Part shown: in pieces, positions 14,547 to 22,312 of the stretch
Numbering within the stretch: the first letter of the stretch is position 1
Layout of the letters: each line of letters starts with the position of its first letter
Source: CALMZN01 sp964540095
Lineage (GTDB): Bacteria; Patescibacteriota; Patescibacteriia; UBA1558; GWA2-36-10
Assembly (NCBI GenBank): GCA_964540095.1
Contig: CAZILH010000009.1
Span: 1-35,814 of the forward strand
Length of the DNA: 35,814 bases
Reading direction: 5' to 3'
The notes under the pieces: generated by a model
Seen by the model: the letters and a program-made list of their open reading frames with translations, nothing else
The model's database searches: none
Told to the model about the DNA's origin: nothing
Program-made: the position numbers and the translations under genes

Positions 14547-15686
14547 TTATAATATATTCTGCTTAATTGCTATTCTAATTTTCTTCATCAATTCCAAATA
14601 AAAATAAACATTATTTATAGTAGCCATTTTCAAAGCCAATGGTTCTTGGGTCTTGAATAAATGATGTAAATAGGCCTTGGAATAATTTTTTAATATCTGA
14701 TCATTGATAGCAGATGTATCGGTAGCAAATTTAGCATTAGTGATATTGATAGTTTTGTAAAAACTTTTCTTAGTCACGTCGCCAGTGGTCCAAACATAGA
14801 GCTTGCCATGCCGAGCTTCGCGAGTGGGAATGACGCAGTCAAACATATCCACTCCATATTTTACAGCTTCGACAATATTTTCCGGATAACCAACTCCCAT
14901 CAAATATCGGGGTTTATTTTTTGGCAAAAGTGGCGCTGTATATTTGACCATTTGATACATGGTCTTGCTTGACTCGCCTACTGCCAAGCCCCCGATAGCA
15001 TAACCATCCCAGCCCGAGGCTGGTCCGCCTTGGGCGGAGAAATTCTTTTCAATGTCCAGCAATTCTTTCACGGATCGCTTACGCAAATCTTTTTGATCGC
15101 CACCTTGGACTATACCAAATAATAACTGCTTCCTGACGGTTTTATTTTTTTGTTCAAGCTTTTTTTTATACTCTAGCGCTTGTTCAGCCCAACGACTAGT
15201 CCTGACCAAAGCATTGACTATGTCCTGACGCTCAGCTGGTAAGCCCACACACTCGTCCAAAACCATCATAATATCACTACCTAAAGTAGCTTGAATATCA
15301 ATTACTTTTTTGGGATTCAAAATATGCTTGGAACCGTCTAAATAGGAAGTAAAAGTAATGTCATCACCCTTGATCTGGCGCATCTTGGACAAACTAAATA
15401 CTTGATAGCCACCACTATCAGTCAGTATTGGCAAATCGCAGTTCATAAACTGGTGTAAGCCACCAAATTTTTTTATAACCGAAAGGCCCGGCCGTAAATA
15501 ATTGTGATAGGTGTTGGATAAAATTATTTCCGCGCCCAATTCTTTGACTTCAGACACTTCCAAACTCTTTATAGCGGCCTTGGTGGCAATGGGCATAAAA
15601 AATGGCGTCTGAATCTGACCATGAGCCGTCTGCAAAATACCCAAACGCGCTTGGGATTTTTTGGAAGTTTTTAATAAATCAAACAT
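14547..15686 (-). CDS. tgt: Queuine tRNA-ribosyltransferase, zinc site lost, 10-residue insert
   Basis: Exchanges guanine for preQ1 at position 34 of GUN-anticodon tRNAs. The 379-residue TIM-barrel enzyme has PFFMPIATKA, the catalytic Asp90 in ILTDSGGYQVFS, DECVGLP, FGIVQGGD, GYAIGGLAVGE and the nucleophile-region Asp283 in FDCVIPTREARHG. Two oddities stand out. Residues 217-226 (SAQGGPASGW) are an extra block between KNF and DGYAIGG, encoded exactly by a 30-bp double palindrome. The CxCxxC zinc cysteines before YSKAYLHHL are absent; the aligned stretch is TSAINDQILKNYS. The gene follows the surface-protein gene by 5 bp and ends the ileS operon. Confidence 0.93.
   Translation of the reverse strand: MFDLLKTSKKSQARLGILQTAHGQIQTPFFMPIATKAAIKSLEVSEVKELGAEIILSNTYHNYLRPGLSVIKKFGGLHQFMNCDLPILTDSGGYQVFSLSKMRQIKGDDITFTSYLDGSKHILNPKKVIDIQATLGSDIMMVLDECVGLPAERQDIVNALVRTSRWAEQALEYKKKLEQKNKTVRKQLLFGIVQGGDQKDLRKRSVKELLDIEKNFSAQGGPASGWDGYAIGGLAVGESSKTMYQMVKYTAPLLPKNKPRYLMGVGYPENIVEAVKYGVDMFDCVIPTREARHGKLYVWTTGDVTKKSFYKTINITNAKFATDTSAINDQILKNYSKAYLHHLFKTQEPLALKMATINNVYFYLELMKKIRIAIKQNIL
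15009..15038 (-). repeat. 30-bp double palindrome inside tgt (copy A)
   Basis: Two adjacent 15-bp palindromes, each with 6-bp arms and a 3-bp loop: CCAGCC-CGA-GGCTGG at 15009-15023 and TCCGCC-TTG-GGCGGA at 15024-15038. Read on the minus strand the order is TCCGCC unit then CCAGCC unit, matching the orientation of copy B at 35557-35586. The 30 bp add ten codons in frame to tgt. Confidence 0.88.
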
Positions 15687-15691
15687 ATTTA

Positions 15692-17482
15692 TTATTGGAC
15701 AATGCCTACCGACTGCGTAGAGTCAGCCACAACATCAGAGGTGTTCATCAACTTGGAACGCATCACTACTTCTTCCAAACCCTTGGCCGTCACCGTAATA
15801 GGATTCAACAAAGTCATGGCTTGACCCTGATCAGCCAACTTTGGTGCGATCTTGATGGTGAATGAAACTGTGGTGGGCAAAATAACATTTTTCATATCCG
15901 TTATGTCCCAAGTCAAAGTTCTAGTGGCTTCATCAAAACTCAAACTACCTTCCTGTACATCGGTTTCCGAAACAAACTCGACATCTGGTGGTAAATCGGC
16001 TTCGGCTTTGATGCTATTAAAATTGCCAGTGGCCGAAATCAAAGACCAAACCACCAAATATTCTGTTTCGGCGCCTACTTTTGGTGGTATGACCCCGCTA
16101 CCCACTCGCCGTCCAGCTAGCTCCCAATAAATGCCAGCATTAAATTTTATGCTCTCACCAACAGTCAAAGTAACAGCTGGCTGAACCTGCTCCCAATTAT
16201 CAAGACCTTCAATGTTTATTTTGACAACATTGTCCAACATTCTTTCCGGGATGGGTTTGGCCACTACTTTGACCTTCCAAGAAAAATTCTTGGTCAAGCC
16301 CTTTGGCCACAGAGCTAATTCCGGATTTTTTTGCTTGTCCCAAACAATGGTGTTGTTATCTCGCTGGCCATTATTGTCAGTAATTTCCAAACTATCCCAA
16401 TCTAACACTTGACCATCAAGCAAGCTTGAAATCTTGACATCACTCAAATCTGATTCGCTATTGTTGGTGATTTCCAAACGATAGTCCAAACTATCGCCCC
16501 AATTTACTATTTGATTTTCTAATTTATTATTTATTTGCAATTTGACAGAAAAATTCGGATTGATGACAGCGATATTTTTTTCCGCCCGAGCCAATCTTCT
16601 GAACTTATCATTTACTTTGTTGCCGATTTCTACTACCAGCAATTGGTCGGCTTTACTATCAGCGTCAAATGATCCTTTGATGGTAATAATTTTTTCTTCT
16701 TCAGCTTTTAAGTCCAGCGTCCAATAATCGCCATCTTTTTTAGGTGTAACTTCCCTTACCGTGAAATCATCTGGATATAAAATATCTAGCAAACCAGACA
16801 AATCCTCTTTGGTTAAATTTTTGTATTTTATTTTATATTCCTGTTCGGTTCCCACCATGGTTTTCTCCACTCCTTCAATCACTAGAGATAACTTACTTTC
16901 TTTGATTTTGGTTTCTGCTTCAACTTTACTGTTAAAATCCGAATTAAAATTGGCTGGCTGATACTGCATGACAAAAGCGCTTTTTAAAATTTCATCAACA
17001 TTGCCAACTAGCTGTCCTTTGATTTCTAAAACAGCTTCTTGCCCCACGGCTAAATCCGGCAAATCCCAAATAGTGGCACTGTCATCACGCGGCTTTTGAC
17101 TGGATTCATCATAATAAAAACCATTGGGCCATTTGACACTCAACTCCATTTTTTGCAAAGCAATACTGTCCAGATTTTTGTACTTGACCAAATAAGTTGC
17201 TTGATCGCCAGAAATTATTTCGCTAGGATTCTCGACGCTCAATTCCAAACTATTTTTGACTTGTGGTTTTTGCTGACTACTAAAATAATAAAAACCAGCC
17301 GCCGAAGCCAAAAATAAAATAAATAAAAACAGCAAACAGCCACCACCGCGGTGCTTGGCTTTTTTCATAGTCCGATATTCTAGTGGTACTTTTTTGCTAT
17401 TACGGATAGCCAGATTCTCATAACTCATTCTTTTTAGGGATGGACTCTGAATAGAATCCAAATCTTTTTTTACTTTAGGCAT
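15692..17482 (-). CDS. Single-pass surface protein with repeated β-domains
   Basis: A 596-residue protein with a basic cytoplasmic tail (about 1-47), one membrane helix (about 48-67) and a long outside region. The outside part looks like three or more DUF11/CARDB-like Ig-fold β-domains: LELSVENPSEIISGDQATYLVKYKN, then a second start at about 195 (LSLVIEGVEKTMVGTEQEYK), a third at about 313 (FSVKLQINNKLENQIVNWGD) and a fourth from about 445. Such domains occur in adhesins and S-layer-like proteins. No catalytic motif is visible. It overlaps recO by 8 nt and lies 5 bp before tgt. Confidence 0.78.
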   Translation of the reverse strand: MPKVKKDLDSIQSPSLKRMSYENLAIRNSKKVPLEYRTMKKAKHRGGGCLLFLFILFLASAAGFYYFSSQQKPQVKNSLELSVENPSEIISGDQATYLVKYKNLDSIALQKMELSVKWPNGFYYDESSQKPRDDSATIWDLPDLAVGQEAVLEIKGQLVGNVDEILKSAFVMQYQPANFNSDFNSKVEAETKIKESKLSLVIEGVEKTMVGTEQEYKIKYKNLTKEDLSGLLDILYPDDFTVREVTPKKDGDYWTLDLKAEEEKIITIKGSFDADSKADQLLVVEIGNKVNDKFRRLARAEKNIAVINPNFSVKLQINNKLENQIVNWGDSLDYRLEITNNSESDLSDVKISSLLDGQVLDWDSLEITDNNGQRDNNTIVWDKQKNPELALWPKGLTKNFSWKVKVVAKPIPERMLDNVVKINIEGLDNWEQVQPAVTLTVGESIKFNAGIYWELAGRRVGSGVIPPKVGAETEYLVVWSLISATGNFNSIKAEADLPPDVEFVSETDVQEGSLSFDEATRTLTWDITDMKNVILPTTVSFTIKIAPKLADQGQAMTLLNPITVTAKGLEEVVMRSKLMNTSDVVADSTQSVGIVQ

Positions 17483-18212
17483 AGGGCAATATTTTTAAAG
17501 CTTGAGATGGCTGATCGAAAACCGCCTGATAAAAAAGTTGGGAAACTTTCAACCACTCTTTTTTTGTTTTATTACTTATATTTATTTTTATAAATTCCTC
17601 AAAATCCAAAGTGTTAATCGAGCGCAAAAAAAATAAAAGTTCCGGATTGATAGGTAGATAACTATTTTCTTTGTGTTCTAGACATATTATACCCCGTCCG
17701 GGCAGGTATTGGCTAGCTTGCCGGCCATCAATTATCTGGCGACAAAATAGACAAGTGTCCAATTCGGGTTGCCAACCAGCCAAACTCAAATATTTCCACA
17801 AAAAAACTCGCACTAATATTGATTTTTTCTCAAAACTGATGCTTACATCATCAAGCAAATCAAATATTTTTTCTACCTGCCTGTATTCCAAATGCTTGTT
17901 CTCAGTGCTTTTGTCTTTGAGTAGCAGTTCGACAATAGCGGCCGCCAATGACATTAGTTTCAGGTCTGTGCGGATGTTAGAGTAGTCCTTGATGATGGCT
18001 GCGCCAGCCAGATGATCCATGCGGCCGCGCCCAATCATAATGCGTACCTGGCAAAAAGGTAGCATGTGGCCAGCCAACTTATTACCCGGTTTGGCGGCGG
18101 AGCGCAAAATAGCGTGTATCACTCCCTCTTGTGGCGTAAATAATTCATAAAGACGATCGGCTTTTTGCCACTCCCGAGCTTGCAATACAAAAGCTTCTGT
18201 TTTGAATGACAT
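17475..18212 (-). CDS. recO: DNA repair protein RecO
   Basis: RecO binds SSB-coated DNA and, with RecR, loads RecA in the RecF pathway. The 245-residue product has the N-terminal OB fold (about 1-80: FVLQAREWQKADRLYELFTPQEG) and a helical domain with a zinc-like set, CLFC (near 165) and ICLEH. The start at 18212 directly follows the ileS stop (TAA then ATG, no gap). It overlaps the next gene by 8 nt, so it belongs to the ileS-recO-surface protein-tgt operon. Confidence 0.9.
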   Translation of the reverse strand: MSFKTEAFVLQAREWQKADRLYELFTPQEGVIHAILRSAAKPGNKLAGHMLPFCQVRIMIGRGRMDHLAGAAIIKDYSNIRTDLKLMSLAAAIVELLLKDKSTENKHLEYRQVEKIFDLLDDVSISFEKKSILVRVFLWKYLSLAGWQPELDTCLFCRQIIDGRQASQYLPGRGIICLEHKENSYLPINPELLFFLRSINTLDFEEFIKINISNKTKKEWLKVSQLFYQAVFDQPSQALKILPYA

Positions 18213-21116
18213 TTATTTTATGCCTAAGGTGATTATCTCACCTTCAATTTCTAAATCAATTTTGTACTTCGGCTCTTGAGTAAATTCTTCCCAAGCGCCA
18301 GCGGAAGTGCCGGCAATGAGTTCGGCTTCATATTTTTTAACTAGCTTTTTCAGATAATCGGATTTGGTTTGATAAACTTCGGTGGGTTTGTCTTGTGGTT
18401 GTAAACCAGCAGTTTTACGTAAATTATTTATAGTGCGAATGATTTCTCTGACTACGCCTTTGTCTTTGAGATCTGGAGTCAGGTTGGTGTCTAGGGCCAC
18501 TTTGAAATCCCCTACTTCAGCAATTTCCCAATTGGCTGGTGTTTCTATATTTTCTATAATTTCCACTTGCTCAACATTAAGCTCCTCAGCAATAATCAAA
18601 AAATAATCTTTATTAAGAGTTGATTTTTTTTCAACAACTACCCTGGCCAAGGGCTGTCTGACCTTGATACCAGCTTTGGAGCGCAAAGCGTGAACTGCTT
18701 CCACTATTTTTCTGACCAGCTCCATTTGCTCCAAAACTTTTTTGTCCACCAATTTATTTTCATATTTTGGCCATTTTGCCAAATGCACTGATTCTTCTTT
18801 ATTTTCAAATTCTCTAAAAATTATCTCGGCTGTAAATGGTGTAAAGGGTGCAATGATTTTGGCTAACTGTTTCAAAACATAGCCCAAAGTCAAAATAGCT
18901 GCTTGCCTATCACTTTCATCATCGCCTTTAAAACGCTCTCGGCTACGACGCAAATACCAAGTGGATAAAACATCCACAAAATCAAATAATGGTCTAGTGG
19001 CTTTGACCAAATTATACTCAACCATGGCCTCAGTCACTTCTTGGAGTAGAAGTTGATACTTACTGATAATCCATTTGTCCAAATCATTATTTAATTTCTT
19101 TGGTAATTCTTCGCCACTAATTTTTTCGCCAGCAAACATCAGATAAAAATTCAAAATGTTTTGTGTCAGACCGGTAAAGCGTCGATAAACTACTTGCAGA
19201 TCTTTTTCTGTAAAGGATAAATTTTCTGCCAACATCACCGGCGATGACAATAAATACAAACGCAGAGCATCGGCTCCATATTTATCCATGATTAAATTCG
19301 GATCAGGATAATTATTGAGATGCTTGCTCATTTTCTTGCCATCTTCGGCTACTACTATGCCGTTGACAATCACATTTTTGTAGGCAACTTGCTTTTTGAT
19401 AGCCCCAGCAATGACATGCAGATAATAAAACCAAGCGCGAGTCTGATCAGCGCCTTCGGCAATAAATTGAGCAGGAAATTTTTTATCAAACGAGTCTTTG
19501 TTGTCAAAGGGATAATGCGCTTGGGCATAAGGCATGGAGCCAGAGTCAAACCAGGTGTCCAAAACATCAGCAATGCGCTTCATAGTGCCGCCGCACTTAC
19601 AAGCAAAAGTCACTTTGTCTACCACGTGCTTATGCAAATCATTCACTTCTTGGCCACTGGCTTCTTTTAGCTCGGCAATAGAGCCAAACACTTGCTTGTC
19701 ATTACATTTATCACACTGCCACATAGGAATGACCGAAGCCCAGAAGCGCTGGCGAGAAATTGACCAGTCGCGAGCGCCTTCCAGCCAATTACCAAAACGA
19801 CCTTCCTTGATATGCTCTGGCACCCAGTTTATATCTTTGGCATATTTCAATAAATCATTCTTTATTTTGGTGACTGAAACAAACCAAGAGGAAGTGGCGT
19901 AATTAATCAGTGGCGTATGACAGCGCCAGCAGTGCGGATAGCTGTGTTCATATTGTTCTTTGGAAAATATCAAATCTTTTTTAGCCAAATATTTTATAAT
20001 CGCTACATCAGTTGATTGCACATCACCGATTGGCTTGACATGCAAGCCGACAAAATCATTGGCCTCGACTCTGATTGTCCCGTCATAATTCACATGCTGG
20101 ACAAAAGGCAAATTATTTTCATTGCCCAAACTCATATCATCTTCACCAAAAGCTGGAGCAATGTGCACAATGCCCGTGCCTTCTTCAGTAGTCACAAAAT
20201 CAGCGCTATATACTTGCCAGCCATTTTTTTGGTTGGCTAGCTTTTCATCTTTGGCATAATAATCAAAAAGCGGTGTGTATTTTTTACCCACTAAATCTTT
20301 GCCTTTAAATTCTGCTACTATTTCTGGATTATTAAATTTATCTTTCAGGGCTTCAAATCTGGCTTTGGCTAAAATATATTTTTTATCATCAGCTTGAACT
20401 TTCACATAATCAATATCTTCGCCCACAGCCAAAGCCACATTGCCAATCAAAGTCCAAGGTGTAGTTGTCCAAGCCAATAGATAAGTACTAGGCTCATCTA
20501 TAAGCTCAAACTTGGCAGTCAACGACAAATCTTTGACAATCTCATAACCATCAGCTACTTCCGACTGCGACAAAGTGGTCTCACAGCGCGGACAAATATG
20601 CATGGACTTGTAGCCCTCATACACCAGTCCTTGATCATACAGTGATTTGAAAACCCACCAGACACTTTCCATATATTCTGGATCCATAGTACGGTAAGGA
20701 TTTTTCATATCCACAAAACGCCCCAGTCGCTTGACGGTCTTTTCCCATTCTTCTACATAGGTCAGCACTTTTGATCGGCAGGTCTCATTGAATTTATCTA
20801 CTCCGAGTTTATATATCTCGGCCTTATTTTTGATGCCCAATTCTTTTTCTACAATATTCTCTATAGGCAGACCATGGCAGTCCCAGCCCCAGCGTCGCTC
20901 TACTCTGTGCCCTTGCATAGTCCAGTATCTGGGCACTACATCCTTCATTATAGAAGCCACCAAATGCCCATAGTGTGGCGTACCAGTGGCAAAAGGCGGT
21001 CCATCATAAAACAAATAATCGCCGTGAGGCGCTGCTTGCTCCACGGTTTTCTGGAAAATGCCATTATTTTCCCAAAAATCTATTATTTCCTTTTCCAAAT
21101 CCTTAAAATCCGCCAT
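18213..21116 (-). CDS. ileS: Isoleucine-tRNA ligase, eukaryote/archaeal-like type
   Basis: Class I synthetase that charges tRNA-Ile and edits valine. I prefer the start at 21116 (MADFKDLEKEIIDFWENNGI) over an in-frame ATG 27 bp upstream, because the family begins just there; this gives 967 residues. The HIGH signature is HYGH in PPFATGTPHYGHLVAS, the CP1 editing domain includes TTPWTL, and KMSKS is KMSKH in DGKKMSKHLNNYPDP. The KMSK(R/H)LxNYPDP form marks the IleS2 class, which in other bacteria is linked to low mupirocin sensitivity. A zinc knuckle (CDKC, CKCGG) lies mid-protein. The start has no ribosome-binding site and an AT-rich upstream. Confidence 0.95.
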   Translation of the reverse strand: MADFKDLEKEIIDFWENNGIFQKTVEQAAPHGDYLFYDGPPFATGTPHYGHLVASIMKDVVPRYWTMQGHRVERRWGWDCHGLPIENIVEKELGIKNKAEIYKLGVDKFNETCRSKVLTYVEEWEKTVKRLGRFVDMKNPYRTMDPEYMESVWWVFKSLYDQGLVYEGYKSMHICPRCETTLSQSEVADGYEIVKDLSLTAKFELIDEPSTYLLAWTTTPWTLIGNVALAVGEDIDYVKVQADDKKYILAKARFEALKDKFNNPEIVAEFKGKDLVGKKYTPLFDYYAKDEKLANQKNGWQVYSADFVTTEEGTGIVHIAPAFGEDDMSLGNENNLPFVQHVNYDGTIRVEANDFVGLHVKPIGDVQSTDVAIIKYLAKKDLIFSKEQYEHSYPHCWRCHTPLINYATSSWFVSVTKIKNDLLKYAKDINWVPEHIKEGRFGNWLEGARDWSISRQRFWASVIPMWQCDKCNDKQVFGSIAELKEASGQEVNDLHKHVVDKVTFACKCGGTMKRIADVLDTWFDSGSMPYAQAHYPFDNKDSFDKKFPAQFIAEGADQTRAWFYYLHVIAGAIKKQVAYKNVIVNGIVVAEDGKKMSKHLNNYPDPNLIMDKYGADALRLYLLSSPVMLAENLSFTEKDLQVVYRRFTGLTQNILNFYLMFAGEKISGEELPKKLNNDLDKWIISKYQLLLQEVTEAMVEYNLVKATRPLFDFVDVLSTWYLRRSRERFKGDDESDRQAAILTLGYVLKQLAKIIAPFTPFTAEIIFREFENKEESVHLAKWPKYENKLVDKKVLEQMELVRKIVEAVHALRSKAGIKVRQPLARVVVEKKSTLNKDYFLIIAEELNVEQVEIIENIETPANWEIAEVGDFKVALDTNLTPDLKDKGVVREIIRTINNLRKTAGLQPQDKPTEVYQTKSDYLKKLVKKYEAELIAGTSAGAWEEFTQEPKYKIDLEIEGEIITLGIK

Positions 21117-21179
21117 TTTTATAATATTAATCAATAATATCAAATTTTAACGAAAATGCCCCTTTTTGGCAAATTTATT

Positions 21180-21308
21180 CTAGAAAAACAAAGAATAAAT
21201 CTGTTGCCACCAACTTTGCTTCTTTTTTTTGCCATGACCAAGTTTGCAACGATAGGCCTTGTTTTGGTAAGTGGGGTTAGTAAAAATTTTGTCTAATTTT
21301 TTTCGCAT
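21180..21308 (-). CDS. Small basic ORF, 42 residues
   Basis: An open frame MRKKLDKIFT... of 42 residues rich in Lys and aromatic residues (KLGHGKKKKQ, SWWQQIYSLFF). No family is recognised. A TATAAA box lies only 3 nt upstream and a GGAGG sequence lies too far away (about 17 nt) to be a clear ribosome-binding site. It follows the MerR-like gene after a hairpin and precedes ileS. It may be a real small protein or a chance frame; codon choice is consistent with the neighbours. Confidence 0.4.
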   Translation of the reverse strand: MRKKLDKIFTNPTYQNKAYRCKLGHGKKKKQSWWQQIYSLFF

Positions 21309-21327
21309 ATATTTATATCAAAACCCT

Positions 21328-21354
21328 CCTACCCGTAAGCACGGGTCGGGTAGG
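21328..21354 (-). terminator. Hairpin after the MerR-like gene
   Basis: Perfect 8-bp arms CCTACCCG (21328-21335) and CGGGTAGG (21347-21354), with an inner ACCCGT/ACGGGT alternative pairing, followed on the minus strand by GG and four T. It begins 5 bp after the MerR-like stop and may be a moderate terminator or attenuator. Confidence 0.6.
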
Positions 21355-21358
21355 AAGG

Positions 21359-21598
21359 TCATAATACTTTTTTTATTTCCTGAATGCTTAATCTTTTTTT
21401 TCTCTGCAGATAATCTATCTTGCGCAAAATATCAGTGGCTTTTTGCTTGTCATAAAGTCGATAACCGCCCTGACTAAAAGCGCTGGGTTTCAAGATGCCT
21501 TCGCGAGTATAAAAATTGATAGTCGAGGGCAATACCGAATACAAACGAGCCAGCTCGCCTATTTTTATCAATTTTTTGTCAGTCCCCTTTTTTGACAT
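21359..21598 (-). CDS. MerR-type DNA-binding protein, HTH only
   Basis: A 79-residue protein made almost entirely of the MerR winged-helix domain: KIGELARLYSVLPSTINFYTREGIL (helix-turn-helix, about 12-36), then QGGYRLYDKQKATDILRKIDYLQRKKRLSIQEIKKVL (wing and following helices). The long dimerisation helix and effector domain of full MerR proteins are missing. It therefore resembles stand-alone HTH_17/MerR-like regulators. A 19-bp inverted repeat overlapping its -35 box suggests that it controls its own gene. A TATAAT promoter gives a leader of about 5 nt. Confidence 0.82.
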   Translation of the reverse strand: MSKKGTDKKLIKIGELARLYSVLPSTINFYTREGILKPSAFSQGGYRLYDKQKATDILRKIDYLQRKKRLSIQEIKKVL

Positions 21599-21609
21599 AA
21601 GGCGATATT

Positions 21610-21638
21610 ATTATACAGCACAAACCATAAAGTGTAAA
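21610..21638 (-). promoter_or_regulatory. Promoter of the MerR-like gene
   Basis: On the minus strand TTTACA (21633-21638), a 17-bp spacer and TATAAT (21610-21615). Expected start near 21603, about 5 nt before the ATG. The -35 hexamer lies in the left arm of the palindrome at 21621-21663. Confidence 0.72.
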
Positions 21639-21663
21639 GTGTTGCTTTATACTTTATGGTTTG
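21621..21663. promoter_or_regulatory. 19-bp inverted repeat, likely operator
   Basis: Arms 21621-21639 (CAAACCATAAAGTGTAAAG) and 21645-21663 pair over 18 of 19 positions around a 5-nt centre. The same arm holds the -35 hexamer of the MerR-like gene, so a dimer bound here would block or remodel the promoter. An alternative reading is a terminator from upstream, but it lacks a T-run. Confidence 0.65.
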
Positions 21664-21681
21664 ACTATTAAACTTATTAAT

Positions 21682-21709
21682 AAAAACCATCACCCGGTGG
21701 GCGGTGGTT
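21682..21709 (-). terminator. Terminator hairpin upstream of the MerR-like gene
   Basis: AACCATCACCC and GGGCGGTGGTT pair over 10 of 11 positions around GGT (21685-21709). On the minus strand the hairpin is followed by five T, so it would stop transcription arriving from the Cys-rich gene side. Confidence 0.6.
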
Positions 21710-21732
21710 ATGGATTATGGTATATATAGAGA

Positions 21733-21849
21733 CCCGCCGACCCTCAGTCGTCATCCCGGACTTGATCCGGGATCTACCATTGATTTGCCATTGGTATGAT
21801 AATGGTAGATTCCCGCCTTCGCGGGAATGACAGTGTGGGGGTCGGCGGG
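21733..21849. repeat. Three-armed palindromic repeat with 11-bp outer arms (copy 2)
   Basis: Outer arms CCCGCCGACCC (21733-21743) and GGGTCGGCGGG (21839-21849) enclose a core that begins GTCATCC (21750) and ends GGAATGAC (21831). Three arms lie inside: CCCGG/CCGGG (21755-21771), ATCTACCATT/AATGGTAGAT (21772-21810) and TCCCGC/GCGGGA (21811-21826). The 117 bp resemble a non-autonomous mobile element with terminal inverted repeats, but no target duplication is clear. Confidence 0.8.
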
Positions 21850-21853
21850 ATTT

Positions 21854-21867
21854 CCACAAAACAAAAA
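21854..21867. repeat. 14-bp direct repeat, left copy
   Basis: CCACAAAACAAAAA, repeated exactly at 22312-22325. The two copies flank the GC-rich mini-gene and its promoter and terminator. This copy also forms the T-rich tail of that gene's terminator. Confidence 0.6.
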
Positions 21868-21895
21868 GAAAAGCTCAGTCCCCGTGGACTGAGCT
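21868..21895 (-). terminator. Terminator of the Cys/His-rich gene
   Basis: AGCTCAGTCC and GGACTGAGCT form a perfect 10-bp stem with a 4-nt loop (21872-21895). On the minus strand it is followed by TTTTCTTTTTGTTTTG. It lies 18 bp after the stop codon. Confidence 0.9.
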
Positions 21896-21913
21896 GTGAT
21901 TGAAAAGACCGTG

Positions 21914-22165
21914 CTACTCGGCCTTCTGAGAAGCCAGAAAATCCGAGCAATGCTTGTGATGCTCTCCCATGCAACCATTCTTGATGCGGTGCCCGCAAAC
22001 GCAGGTGCTGCAACAAGGCAGGCAGTGCTTAGCCATGGACTGGCCGTCACTACCTTTGGTATGACACAGGCAAAAGCATTCGTGCGGATCGACAAGGCAG
22101 CTGTCGCTGACACCCGCCCTCAGTTTGTCGGCGATCAAGTCGCCAATTGGCTTAGGCGTACGCAT
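21914..22165 (-). CDS. Cys/His-rich mini-protein, probable metal binder
   Basis: An 83-residue protein with 11 Cys and 7 His, including ECFCLCH (29-35), HCLPCCSTCVCGH (47-59) and CMGEHHKHC (65-73). That density suggests binding of several Zn2+, Fe or Cu ions, or a disulfide knot; no signal peptide is visible, so metal binding in the cytoplasm is favoured. I do not recognise the family. The coding strand is much richer in G and C than the neighbours and uses codons rare in them (CTG, GGC, TGC), which suggests transfer. A GAGGGGGT ribosome-binding site lies 5 nt before the ATG, unlike the leaderless neighbours. Promoter at 22220-22248, strong terminator at 21868-21895. Confidence 0.72.
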   Translation of the reverse strand: MRTPKPIGDLIADKLRAGVSDSCLVDPHECFCLCHTKGSDGQSMAKHCLPCCSTCVCGHRIKNGCMGEHHKHCSDFLASQKAE

Positions 22166-22197
22166 AATTGACCCCCTCTCTGGATTTTGGGTTTCTT

Positions 22198-22312
22198 GGA
22201 AGAACCAGTGAATATTGATAGCTTATCGTCTAAAAAAACAAATGTCAATAAAAAAATGCCGACTGAAAAACCGACCCGCGAGGTCGCGTCGACACGCTGA
22301 ATCGGTTCTTCC
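22198..22312. repeat. Inverted repeat around the mini-gene promoter
   Basis: GGAAGAACC (22198-22206) and GGTTCTTCC (22304-22312) are perfect 9-bp inverted arms 97 bp apart and enclose the promoter of the Cys/His-rich gene. Between them, a CGACC/GGTCG hairpin and a GC-rich patch (22272-22300) contrast with the AT-rich promoter. The right arm touches the 14-bp direct repeat. Confidence 0.5.
22220..22248 (-). promoter_or_regulatory. Promoter of the Cys/His-rich gene
   Basis: A perfect TTGACA (22243-22248), 17-bp spacer and the unusual -10 TAAGCT (22220-22225) on the minus strand. The leader would be about 48 nt, with a possible hairpin (CTGG...CCAG) before the ribosome-binding site. The gene at 29511 has the same arrangement with TAGGCT. 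Confidence 0.6.

Noticed and set aside
21751..22113. A 120-codon open frame on the minus strand running across the GC-rich gene and the three-armed repeat
   Set aside because: It runs through the terminator stem and the repeat, has no ribosome-binding site, and overlaps in another frame the better-supported Cys/His-rich gene.
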